Positions 1 through 5,846 of a stretch of 14,125 nt of DNA are shown here, piece by piece. The stretch's first letter is position 1. Each line of letters opens with the position of its first letter. The stretch is from DALYDD01 sp046049705. Lineage in GTDB: Bacteria > Patescibacteriota > Minisyncoccia > Phycocordibacterales > CAIZLB01. The notes beneath the pieces were generated by a model that ran no database searches, was not told where the DNA came from, and saw only the letters and a list, made by a program, of their open reading frames with translations. The translations under genes and the position numbers were made by a program. Where the stretch lies: positions 1-14,125 of the forward strand of contig JBJOQZ010000008.1 of assembly GCA_046049705.1 (NCBI GenBank), written 5' to 3'.

Positions 1-1801
1 AAATGACACGAATACTAGGCAAAACTGAGGCAAGTTCTGTTTCAGTGAGCGAGCGAAGAGTAGTTACATCAAGAACTGAACCAGGTGTATACATTCCTAA
101 ATCTTTAGCAATTGCAGTTGCGGTACCTTCATGGTCCCCTGTCATAATAACCGTCTTGATGCCAGCAATATGCAATGTGTCCATAACTTCTTTTATTCCT
201 TCTCGAAGTGGATCTTTAAATGCAATAAGCCCATCGAGGATAATGTCTTGTTCATACACATGATGCAATTCAGAAATATCTGACATCTGTGATACAGACT
301 TGTGCGCCACACCAAGAAGCCTCTTACCTTCGAGAGCCTGAGTATGGATGATGTCTTGTAATTTTTTCTTTTCATTATCTGACAATGAAGTGAATTGCAA
401 TAAGATATCTGGTGCCCCAAAAAAAACTAATTCATATTTATCTTGAGCACCGTGATTATCACCAGTATTACTATCGTTTTTACTATCATGTTTCTGGACA
501 AGTGATACAGAAAACTTATGTATTGAGTTAAATGGTAAAGATTGCACTACTTTTGATTTATCTTGCAAATATGCTAGATCATGACCATACCGTGCGAGGC
601 CTTGTACCAAAGCCACCTCCATTATTTTCCCTTCCATAATCCACCGATCAGGAGTATCAGAAGGATTCTCAATATGTACTTGGGTATTAACTACGGCACG
701 TTCAATAAAATCGCTTCTTTCTCCGATTTGCGCATATGCACTTACAAATATATTTGAGTGAGGGTCAAAAGGTAGTATATCGACCAGCGTCATCTGTGCC
801 TTTGTCAATGTCCCAGTTTTATCAGTCAAAATAACGGTAGTTGTGCCCAATGTCTCAGCAGCAACAAGTTTCTTTATCACCCCTTTTCTTTTAGCCATGC
901 GCTCTACGCCGATAGCGAGAATCACCGTCATAGCGATAGGTAAGCTTTCAGGAATAGCAGATACCGCAAGTGCCAGAGCAGTTACAAACATATCTCGAAT
1001 TGGATATCCAGCTTGCACGCCTCCGACAAATACAAAAAAGATTAGTATGATAAGCATAATACTCAAGCGAACACTGAACTGTTTTATTTTGTGTTGAAGC
1101 GGTGTCTCATCATCAACTTGATCATCCAACAATGAAGCAATTTTTCCAAATTCTGTTTTGAATCCAGTTGCACATGTAATCATAATTGCACTACCTTGTG
1201 TGACGAGTGTTCCGGCAAATACAATACTATTTCGATCACCTAAGACTGATTCTATCGGGTCAATACCTACGTTTTTAGATATTGCCAATGACTCTCCAGT
1301 GAGTACCGCTTCATCAACTTGAAAATCATTAGTAAATATCAATTTTCCATCTGCGGGTATACGTTCACCTTGATTTAATTTGACGATATCACCAGGTACA
1401 ATATCTTCTGTATCAACACTGATTTCTTTACCATCGCGAATTATTCTTGTGTTCTGTTTCAGATATTTTGCCAATGCACCTATCGCCTTATCTGCTTTGA
1501 ACTCTTGATAAAAACCAAGTGCAACATTTGCCACAACGGCAATAAGGATAAAAACAGCGTCTTGGAGATGTGATACAAAAAAAGTAATTACCGCTGCAAC
1601 CAATAGAACCAAGATAAGCGGGCTTTTAAATTGATTAAACAGTATCATCAGAGCTGCATGGTTTCGCTTTGAATGTAAAATATTCTTACCAATATGTTTC
1701 AACCGATCTGTGGCATGTTGTTCAGTTAAGCCATATACAATATCTGATTCAAGCGATTTAGCTATATCTTCAGGGCTTTGATTCCAATACAGAGATGTCA
1801 T
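1..1801 (-). CDS. P-type cation-transporting ATPase (type II, Ca2+-like), 3' end outside the window
   Basis: This is an ATP-driven cation pump of the inner membrane, partial here: 600 codons from the ATG at 1799-1801 run off the window edge without a stop. Visible in order are the cation-ATPase N-terminal domain (residues 1-70, a GLT-x4-A-x2-RL pattern), a membrane pair (about 61-95), the actuator domain with TGES (168-171), the M4 motif PESLP (284-288; PEGLP in Ca2+ pumps), the phosphorylation motif DKTGTLT with D327, the nucleotide domain with FGAPD (461-465), DPLR, and TGD (554-556). The GDGxNDxP motif and the last membrane helices would lie beyond position 1. Two substitutions stand out: Ser for Gly in PEGLP, and Phe for the Lys that normally precedes GAP. 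The family suggests Ca2+ or a similar ion, but the substrate is not proven. A TATAAT lies 8 nt before the ATG, and an in-frame stop at 1811-1813 excludes a longer ATG start. Confidence 0.93.
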   Translation of the reverse strand, partial: MTSLYWNQSPEDIAKSLESDIVYGLTEQHATDRLKHIGKNILHSKRNHAALMILFNQFKSPLILVLLVAAVITFFVSHLQDAVFILIAVVANVALGFYQEFKADKAIGALAKYLKQNTRIIRDGKEISVDTEDIVPGDIVKLNQGERIPADGKLIFTNDFQVDEAVLTGESLAISKNVGIDPIESVLGDRNSIVFAGTLVTQGSAIMITCATGFKTEFGKIASLLDDQVDDETPLQHKIKQFSVRLSIMLIILIFFVFVGGVQAGYPIRDMFVTALALAVSAIPESLPIAMTVILAIGVERMAKRKGVIKKLVAAETLGTTTVILTDKTGTLTKAQMTLVDILPFDPHSNIFVSAYAQIGERSDFIERAVVNTQVHIENPSDTPDRWIMEGKIMEVALVQGLARYGHDLAYLQDKSKVVQSLPFNSIHKFSVSLVQKHDSKNDSNTGDNHGAQDKYELVFFGAPDILLQFTSLSDNEKKKLQDIIHTQALEGKRLLGVAHKSVSQMSDISELHHVYEQDIILDGLIAFKDPLREGIKEVMDTLHIAGIKTVIMTGDHEGTATAIAKDLGMYTPGSVLDVTTLRSLTETELASVLPSIRVI

Positions 1802-1809
1802 GTCTATGA

Positions 1810-1815
1810 ATTATA
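1810..1815 (-). promoter_or_regulatory. -10 box of the P-type ATPase, leaderless type
   Basis: A perfect TATAAT on the minus strand ends 8 nt before the ATPase ATG (1801). Transcription would begin within a nucleotide or two of the start codon. No Shine-Dalgarno sequence and no clear -35 box is visible. Confidence 0.55.
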
Positions 1816-1867
1816 TATCGTATTTGCTATCATATATAGTACATATATCCACTTTATTTTTATACAT

Positions 1868-2896
1868 ATGTCAAAGCACCACCCCACTCAAAACGCCATT
1901 CAATTATTTTCAAAGAAACATACCTATATATTCATTCTCCTTGCTGTACTTGTTGGCATAATTATTGGCGCTTTTGGTTTTTCTCATTCAAGTGGAACAA
2001 TGAGAGTTTCAGATAGTGAGTGTATCACCACGCTTACCTTTATCAAACCTACAATCAACTGTGATGTCACTGAGAAAAAGTCGATACAATTGGATGAATT
2101 GCAAGAAAAACTGGATATTCTTGTAAACGGATATATCAAGACCGGACAAGCAACACGTGTCGGAGTATTTGTAAGAGACTTGCACTCCACTCGATTTGCG
2201 GGTGTGAATCAAAACGAGAACTTCATCATGGCAAGTCTTCTCAAACTCCCACTTGCTATCGCAGGATACAAGCTCGCAGAAGTAGAGCCTAAAATTCTTG
2301 AGCAAACATTTACATATGATGGAAATCCAGATTTATATGCCGAGCAAAATATCCCAGTTTCTGACAAAATAAAAATCGGACAAAAATATACATTGCGAGA
2401 ATTGATAATGCGATCTATCGTGTATTCAGACAATACAACCGCACAAATATTAAGTGATTTTTATGCACCAGGATATTTTGACCTTATCTTAAATGCACTT
2501 GGTGTAAAACTTCGCCTTGATGATAAAAACGGTGAAGATCTAGTGAGTCCAAGAAATTATGCGAACCTGTTTAGAAGTTTGTACAATGCATCTTACCTCA
2601 CTGCAGATTATTCAAATGAATTACTTGAAGTACTTACAAATACAACCTACCGTGAGGGAGCAGTAAAAAATATTCCATCCGATGTCAAAGTGGCACATAA
2701 GTTTGCCGAGAGAACAGTGGTGGATATTTATGGAAGACCTTCATTTAGACAATTTCACGAATGTGGATTGGTATATGTAAAGGATGGCGCTGAACCATAT
2801 AGCTTCTGCATCATGACTGAAGGCACTGACTTTGATCGACTAGAAAAAGTTCAACAAGAAATCGGTCAAGAAATATATCTCTTGATGTCACAATAA
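1868..2896 (+). CDS. Membrane-anchored class A beta-lactamase-like serine hydrolase
   Basis: This protein (342 residues) belongs to the penicillin-binding protein/class A beta-lactamase fold and probably acts on the outer side of the membrane on peptidoglycan-like or beta-lactam substrates. A short basic N-terminus is followed by one membrane helix (about residues 20-38). The hydrolase domain begins near residue 95. S123-L-L-K126 fits the SxxK active-site motif, S187-D188-N189 the SDN loop, and H277-K278 sits where the KTG-type triad is expected, but reads HKFA. Cysteines come in pairs (52/65 and 299/314), compatible with disulfides. The frame is open back to an ATG at 1778, but that would overlap the divergent ATPase, and the ATG at 1868 directly precedes the anchor helix. 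The weak -10-like TATTTT at 1855-1860 fits this start. The enzyme could be a true lactamase, a D,D-peptidase or a degenerate relative; the sequence cannot decide. Confidence 0.82.
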   Translation: MSKHHPTQNAIQLFSKKHTYIFILLAVLVGIIIGAFGFSHSSGTMRVSDSECITTLTFIKPTINCDVTEKKSIQLDELQEKLDILVNGYIKTGQATRVGVFVRDLHSTRFAGVNQNENFIMASLLKLPLAIAGYKLAEVEPKILEQTFTYDGNPDLYAEQNIPVSDKIKIGQKYTLRELIMRSIVYSDNTTAQILSDFYAPGYFDLILNALGVKLRLDDKNGEDLVSPRNYANLFRSLYNASYLTADYSNELLEVLTNTTYREGAVKNIPSDVKVAHKFAERTVVDIYGRPSFRQFHECGLVYVKDGAEPYSFCIMTEGTDFDRLEKVQQEIGQEIYLLMSQ

Positions 2897-2934
2897 TTTC
2901 ACCTGTCTCAAACCCTTCAGGTCGAGGTATTTTG

Positions 2935-2955
2935 TTTACTAGCCTGACTAGTAAA
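2935..2955. terminator. Possible hairpin between convergent genes
   Basis: An 8-bp perfect inverted repeat (TTTACTAG / CTAGTAAA, 5-nt loop) lies between the convergent ends of the serine hydrolase and the cytochrome b5-like gene. Neither side has a strong T-tract, so a termination role is only suggested by the position. Confidence 0.35.
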
Positions 2956-2963
2956 TCTCTTCC

Positions 2964-3434
2964 CTATTTCAAAACTCCGACTTTGTATTTTGCAAATACC
3001 GCTGCTTGAGCTCGTCCACCTTTTCCATGTTCTTCACGGAAAGCCTCTGTACCATCTTTACCACAAATACCCATAATCGCTCTCTTGCCTCCTGGGTGTT
3101 CAGCAATAAATTGAGTAAGATTGTACACATTTCCATCTATAGTCGTCCAACAATCTGAATCAGTAGCATGAATCGCAATATCAGCAAGAGTGAATGTACT
3201 GATTTGCGCAGTGCTTGTAGTTGCACCACCAGTGGCTACACCACCCTTAATTTGAGCATCGATTTCTTCTTGTGTTTTCAAAGCAGCTTCAGTGGATGTG
3301 CTTCCATATTGATCATATTCATTGATAGATTGGCTTTGTTTTCCACTCTGATTCGAGCTAAGTACAAACACTACTCCAATGACAATAACGAGAGCGATGA
3401 TAATTGAGACAATGAGTGATTTTTTTGTTTGCAT
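2964..3434 (-). CDS. Membrane-anchored cytochrome b5-like heme-binding protein
   Basis: This 156-residue protein has an N-terminal anchor or signal helix (residues 6-26), a polar Ser/Gln/Thr linker (27-79) and a C-terminal cytochrome b5-like domain (80-155). H113 of HPGG (113-116) and H136 are 23 residues apart, as expected for the two axial heme ligands of this fold. The domain also shows the DCW...GNVYNLTQF signature. C95 and C124 could form a disulfide, which would suit an extracytoplasmic location. The likely role is one-electron transfer or heme/ligand binding at the cell surface; no redox partner is encoded nearby. TATAAT lies 7 nt before the ATG. Confidence 0.88.
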   Translation of the reverse strand: MQTKKSLIVSIIIALVIVIGVVFVLSSNQSGKQSQSINEYDQYGSTSTEAALKTQEEIDAQIKGGVATGGATTSTAQISTFTLADIAIHATDSDCWTTIDGNVYNLTQFIAEHPGGKRAIMGICGKDGTEAFREEHGKGGRAQAAVFAKYKVGVLK

Positions 3435-3441
3435 AATACTT

Positions 3442-3447
3442 ATTATA
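3442..3447 (-). promoter_or_regulatory. -10 box of the cytochrome b5-like gene, leaderless type
   Basis: TATAAT on the minus strand ends 7 nt before the ATG at 3434, so transcription should start at or next to the A of the start codon. No -35 match is evident. Confidence 0.55.
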
Positions 3448-3527
3448 ATATCAGAAATGATGCTTTATTTGTACTCGTAGAGCCAGATATACTATTCGTC
3501 AATACGTCATCAAAAAAGCATAACAAT

Positions 3528-4019
3528 CTATACCAAGTCTTCCTTCTCGATTTCAACTCTTTCATCCCTCAGAATAAAACCATTTTCATCTCTTATTGGC
3601 ATATTTATCCAGAGGGTTGTGATTGTTGCAGACCACATCTTTTGCGCGCTTTCAGGTGAATAATAATCTAAATTGATTTTTTCTTTACCTTCTTCTACCC
3701 TTGAAGCATTGACTATCTCAAGTCCAATCTCTAATTCTTTTCCGTCGAGGATGCGGCCTCCGACGCACTGTATATAGACCCCACCATGTTCAATTCTATC
3801 AAACAAAACTGCCAGTATTTGACCTGTTCTCAGTATATTTTGAGAATGTAATGTCTCAACATTTGAATCCCAGTATATATGTTCGAGTTTTTTATCGTAA
3901 TAAAATCTTACAGGGCTATTATGTGGTGAACCATCTGCATTTGTTGTGGCAAGTGAGATATGTTTACTTGTCTTAATCAGTTCCTTTGCCCTATTCATTT
4001 TTATTTCTGGAATTTTCAT
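3528..4019 (-). CDS. Pyridoxamine 5'-phosphate oxidase-like flavin-binding protein
   Basis: This is a 163-residue protein of the split-barrel FMN-binding fold (general PNPOx-like family). The N-terminal helix (residues 5-19) is followed by the typical first strands, SLATTNADGSPHNSPVRF (22-39), then a YYD...IYWDS turn (40-52), a stretch before VLFDR (71-75), and YIQCVGG (82-88). Members reduce diverse substrates or bind FMN/F420/heme; the substrate cannot be told here, and the length is too short to assume true PNPO activity in vitamin B6 synthesis. The frame is open up to an ATG at 4082, but TATAAT at 4030-4035 sits inside that extension and 10 nt before the ATG at 4019, so the shorter start is preferred. 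Confidence 0.75.
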   Translation of the reverse strand: MKIPEIKMNRAKELIKTSKHISLATTNADGSPHNSPVRFYYDKKLEHIYWDSNVETLHSQNILRTGQILAVLFDRIEHGGVYIQCVGGRILDGKELEIGLEIVNASRVEEGKEKINLDYYSPESAQKMWSATITTLWINMPIRDENGFILRDERVEIEKEDLV

Positions 4020-4029
4020 AGTTGGAATG

Positions 4030-4038
4030 ATTATAGCA
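4030..4038 (-). promoter_or_regulatory. Extended -10 box of the PNPOx-like gene
   Basis: The minus strand reads TGC-TATAAT, an extended -10 element, ending 10 nt before the ATG at 4019. The predicted transcript leader is only about 3-4 nt. It lies about 130 nt downstream of the tRNA, behind a terminator, and gives this gene its own promoter. Confidence 0.6.
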
Positions 4039-4130
4039 TTTTGCTTGTGCTTGGTGGTTTTTATTGTTTCTGTACCCCTCACTGTACAACTTCGTCCGGC
4101 TTTCTCATCCTTCGGTCGATTAGGTAAAAG

Positions 4131-4159
4131 AAAAAAGCAGATACTAGATCTGCTTTTTT
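4131..4159. terminator. Rho-independent terminator downstream of tRNA-Asn
   Basis: A 12-bp perfect stem (4131-4142 with 4148-4159) with a 5-nt loop has an A6 tract on one side and a T6 tract on the other, so it can act on either strand. On the minus strand it lies 8 nt after the discriminator base of tRNA-Asn, ending the tRNA transcript before the PNPOx-like gene. Confidence 0.85.
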
Positions 4160-4380
4160 CTACTATGCTCCCCCGGTAGGGATCGAACCTACGACCAATC
4201 GATTACATTTATCCTAAAATTACTTAAAGGGATGGACTATATCATCTTCGTTCACATGAATTACCTTGGCTATAAAATAAATTAGACAAGACATTCAAGT
4301 GTGACGAAGCGAGGCGCTTCCTGGGAACATATGTTCCGAGTACTCCCGTTTGGGATAGTCTCTACACCTTCTATAAAGCA

Positions 4381-4776
4381 CTATGCTTTATAGCTTGGCT
4401 CGGTATTATCCAATATGATTTTAGCCATTTGGACTTCACCGAGTTCACCTCGTTTTTCAACCAAAATTTCTTCTGGAAGCTGCGTAACACCGGCTTCAAC
4501 TTCTCGGTGACAGTTTGCACAAAGCAGTACACATTTATCTAACTCTTCTTTTACTTTTTGCCAGGACCTAGTATACCCTTTTTGACCTATTCCAAAAGAT
4601 TTTTGTTTAGGGTCAATATGATGTAACTCCAGTGCACCGGGATGCTTAGAATAGTTGCAAATTAGACATTTTGAGCCTTTATACTCAATAGCCATCTGCT
4701 TGATTTTATGTCTCCGCTTTGTAACTGCCAGCACGAGATATTGTCGCCTATCGGCGTATTTCCTTTTTTCAGGCAT
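4381..4776 (-). CDS. Intron-encoded HNH endonuclease (homing endonuclease)
   Basis: This 131-residue protein lies wholly inside the tRNA-Asn group I intron. It has a basic N-terminus (residues 1-35) and an HNH zinc domain: C37-x2-C40, LELHHID with H52/H53, and C86-x2-C89-H90. Known relatives nick or cut DNA. Here it is likely to cut an intronless tRNA-Asn gene and so spread the intron; it may also help splicing, but nothing in the sequence shows that. The ATG is 26 nt after the 5' splice site and has its own TATAAT 6 nt upstream; an AGGA lies 2 nt before the ATG, too close for a normal ribosome site. Residues 109-126 are encoded by the same bases as ribozyme helices P3, P4 and P5, and the TAG stop is the P6a loop. 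Confidence 0.9.
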   Translation of the reverse strand: MPEKRKYADRRQYLVLAVTKRRHKIKQMAIEYKGSKCLICNYSKHPGALELHHIDPKQKSFGIGQKGYTRSWQKVKEELDKCVLLCANCHREVEAGVTQLPEEILVEKRGELGEVQMAKIILDNTEPSYKA

Positions 4777-4782
4777 ATCCTG

Positions 4783-4788
4783 ATTATA
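4783..4788 (-). promoter_or_regulatory. -10 box inside the intron for the HNH gene
   Basis: TATAAT on the minus strand lies within the first 26 nt of the intron and ends 6 nt before the HNH ATG, the same spacing as other genes in the window. A weak -35 (TCGACT, 4805-4810) with a 16-nt spacer falls in the tRNA anticodon arm. Confidence 0.5.
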
Positions 4789-4865
4789 CTTGGAAATATG
4801 ACACAGTCGATTGCTCTACCGCTGAGCTACAGGGGAATATTATTCATTTGTAAATGAACTCTCAT

Positions 4866-4893
4866 ATGATAGCAAAAAATCAGTGATTCGCAA
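4866..4893 (-). promoter_or_regulatory. Probable promoter of tRNA-Asn
   Basis: On the minus strand TTGCGA (4888-4893), a 16-nt spacer and TATCAT (4866-4871), preceded by TTGC, form a plausible sigma-70 type promoter. The start would fall near 4859, about 23 nt before the mature 5' end of the tRNA. Confidence 0.5.
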
Positions 4894-4991
4894 CCCTTTG
4901 TATATCCTCTATGCGCCCTCGATGCAGCCTAAAACTTTCAATCGATCTCATAGCTTTTTACCCTTATCTCATCCACTATTCCAGGTCCACC

Positions 4992-5780
4992 TTAAACCCT
5001 TTTCATATACCCCCTCCTCTCCCCCTCACTCAATTTCTCAATCGCATATCGTAGTGCCGTCCGAGGCATCTTGGTGCTATGCATATCCAAAAACTGTATC
5101 AGTACTTTCTTATCCTTTTTTCCTGCTTCTCGAAGCATCCATCCGACCGCTTTATGTATCAAATCTTCTGTATCCCCAAGAAGGGCTTCAGCGACCTTTG
5201 TCACAATATCAAGAGATGTTCCTGTGCGTATGATATAGAGTGTCGATACCATAGCAATCCTTCGCTCCCAGATATTTTTTGACTTAGCATGCTTCAAAAG
5301 TACATCAAGCATATCTATTTTACGATACAAGAAAAGATAAGATCCATAGATATGATATGCGGAAGTATCTACCAAATCCCAATTATTAACATACTGCATC
5401 TGCTTCAGATATACATCGACAATACCCTTATGATTCTTCTGAATATCTTTTTCTCCAATAGAACCAATAGCAACCTTACCCTTCTTTATATACAACCTCA
5501 ATACCTTAAGCGATAGGAGTATCAAAGCACAAAGACGTATTTCATGTATCGGATTTTGCAATAGTTTTGACACTTCACCAAGATCCATATCGATATACTT
5601 TTTGGCTACAAGACGTGTATGCGGCACCGTAACACCAATAAACTTGTCCCCTTCTCCATACTGACCTTTTCCAGTTTTAAAAAACGAAGAAAGCACATGA
5701 GCTCGTCCTGGCTCTATGTACTTTTTCATTTCTCGTACTACATCGTCCTGCTTTGCAGATATTGTATCTAATGATTTCAT
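4992..5780 (-). CDS. AlkD-like DNA alkylation repair glycosylase
   Basis: This is a 262-residue all-helical HEAT-like repeat protein of the DNA alkylation repair (AlkD) family, which removes N3- and N7-alkylated purines from DNA in the cytoplasm. Family signatures are visible: YGEGDKFIGVTVP (residues 41-53), the catalytic region NNWDLVDTSA with W134 and D138, WERRIAM with R173/R174 (171-177), and HKAVGWMLREAGK (209-221) with W214. The spacing W134-D138-R173 equals that of W109-D113-R148 in Bacillus cereus AlkD, as I recall that enzyme, so the protein is probably active. The length is a little over the usual 220-240. A likely promoter (TTAACT, 16 nt, TATGAT) lies just upstream. The gene stands alone between the pilin-like gene and the tRNA. 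Confidence 0.92.
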   Translation of the reverse strand: MKSLDTISAKQDDVVREMKKYIEPGRAHVLSSFFKTGKGQYGEGDKFIGVTVPHTRLVAKKYIDMDLGEVSKLLQNPIHEIRLCALILLSLKVLRLYIKKGKVAIGSIGEKDIQKNHKGIVDVYLKQMQYVNNWDLVDTSAYHIYGSYLFLYRKIDMLDVLLKHAKSKNIWERRIAMVSTLYIIRTGTSLDIVTKVAEALLGDTEDLIHKAVGWMLREAGKKDKKVLIQFLDMHSTKMPRTALRYAIEKLSEGERRGYMKRV

Positions 5781-5802
5781 ATTGATATATCGCTACGATA
5801 AT

Positions 5803-5830
5803 ATCATAAACCACACTAGTTCACAGTTAA
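5803..5830 (-). promoter_or_regulatory. Candidate promoter of the AlkD-like gene
   Basis: On the minus strand TTAACT (5825-5830), a 16-nt spacer and TATGAT (5803-5808) lie 22 nt before the ATG. The match is moderate; this gene would have a short leader of about 15 nt with no Shine-Dalgarno sequence. Confidence 0.4.
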
Positions 5831-5846
5831 CCACTAATACATATCG

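Larger units (their letters stand above)
4206..4802 (-). ncRNA. Group I self-splicing intron (probably subgroup IA) in tRNA-Asn
   Basis: The 597-nt intron follows U35 of the tRNA and ends in G (4206). Helices found by eye (plus-strand positions): P3 4447-4452/4310-4315 (6 bp, one G-U); J3/4 GAA; P4 4438-4443/4399-4404 (CUCGGU/ACCGAG); P5 4429-4433/4409-4413; P6 4397-4398/4367-4368 with P6a 4384-4393/4371-4380 (10 bp); P7 4355-4360/4235-4240 (GACUAU/AUAGUC); short hairpins at 4345-4354 and 4324-4337 in the P7.1/P7.2 position, typical of subgroup IA; P8 4300-4309/4246-4256 with one bulged A; P9 4230-4233/4211-4214. The strand GUGUAGAGACUA before P7 resembles the conserved R element of IA introns. 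P1 is the weak point. Two possible internal guide sequences pair with the exon end: GCAGUU at 4723-4728 (6 bp) and GCAGCU at 4478-4483 (4 bp). Confidence 0.9.
4168..4836 (-). tRNA. tRNA-Asn(GUU), interrupted in the anticodon by a group I intron
   Basis: The 5' exon is 4803-4836 and the 3' exon is 4168-4205. Joined, they fold into a full cloverleaf: acceptor stem TCCCCTG with CGGGGGA (one G-U pair), a 4-bp D stem GCTC/GAGC, a 5-bp anticodon stem ATCGA/TCGAT, loop CTGTTAA (anticodon GTT), a 5-nt variable loop, and a 5-bp T stem GTAGG/CCTAC with loop TTCGATC. G73 and the U1-A72, C2-G71 pairs match known bacterial tRNA-Asn. The intron lies between U35 and U36, the only join that gives a 7-nt loop, a U at the exon end and a G at the intron end. 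CCA is not encoded (GCA follows the acceptor stem). Reading GGU or UGU (Thr) from other joins breaks the group I rules and the Asn identity bases. Confidence 0.93.

Noticed and set aside
1778..1867. Longer N-terminus of the serine hydrolase from the ATG at 1778
   Set aside because: It would overlap the start of the divergent ATPase and place 30 extra residues before the anchor helix; the ATG at 1868 fits better.
4020..4082. Longer start of the PNPOx-like protein at 4082
   Set aside because: The extension contains the extended -10 box and is absent from the usual fold; the ATG at 4019 is 10 nt after TATAAT.
4168..4205. A tRNA-Thr (GGU or UGU) from other exon joins, or a tRNA pseudogene fragment
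   Set aside because: Only the Asn join gives U before and G at the end of the intron, and the acceptor stem and G73 match tRNA-Asn; all stems pair perfectly.
4883..5233. Plus-strand open frame of 116 codons
   Set aside because: It is mostly antisense to the well-supported AlkD-like gene and has no recognisable features.
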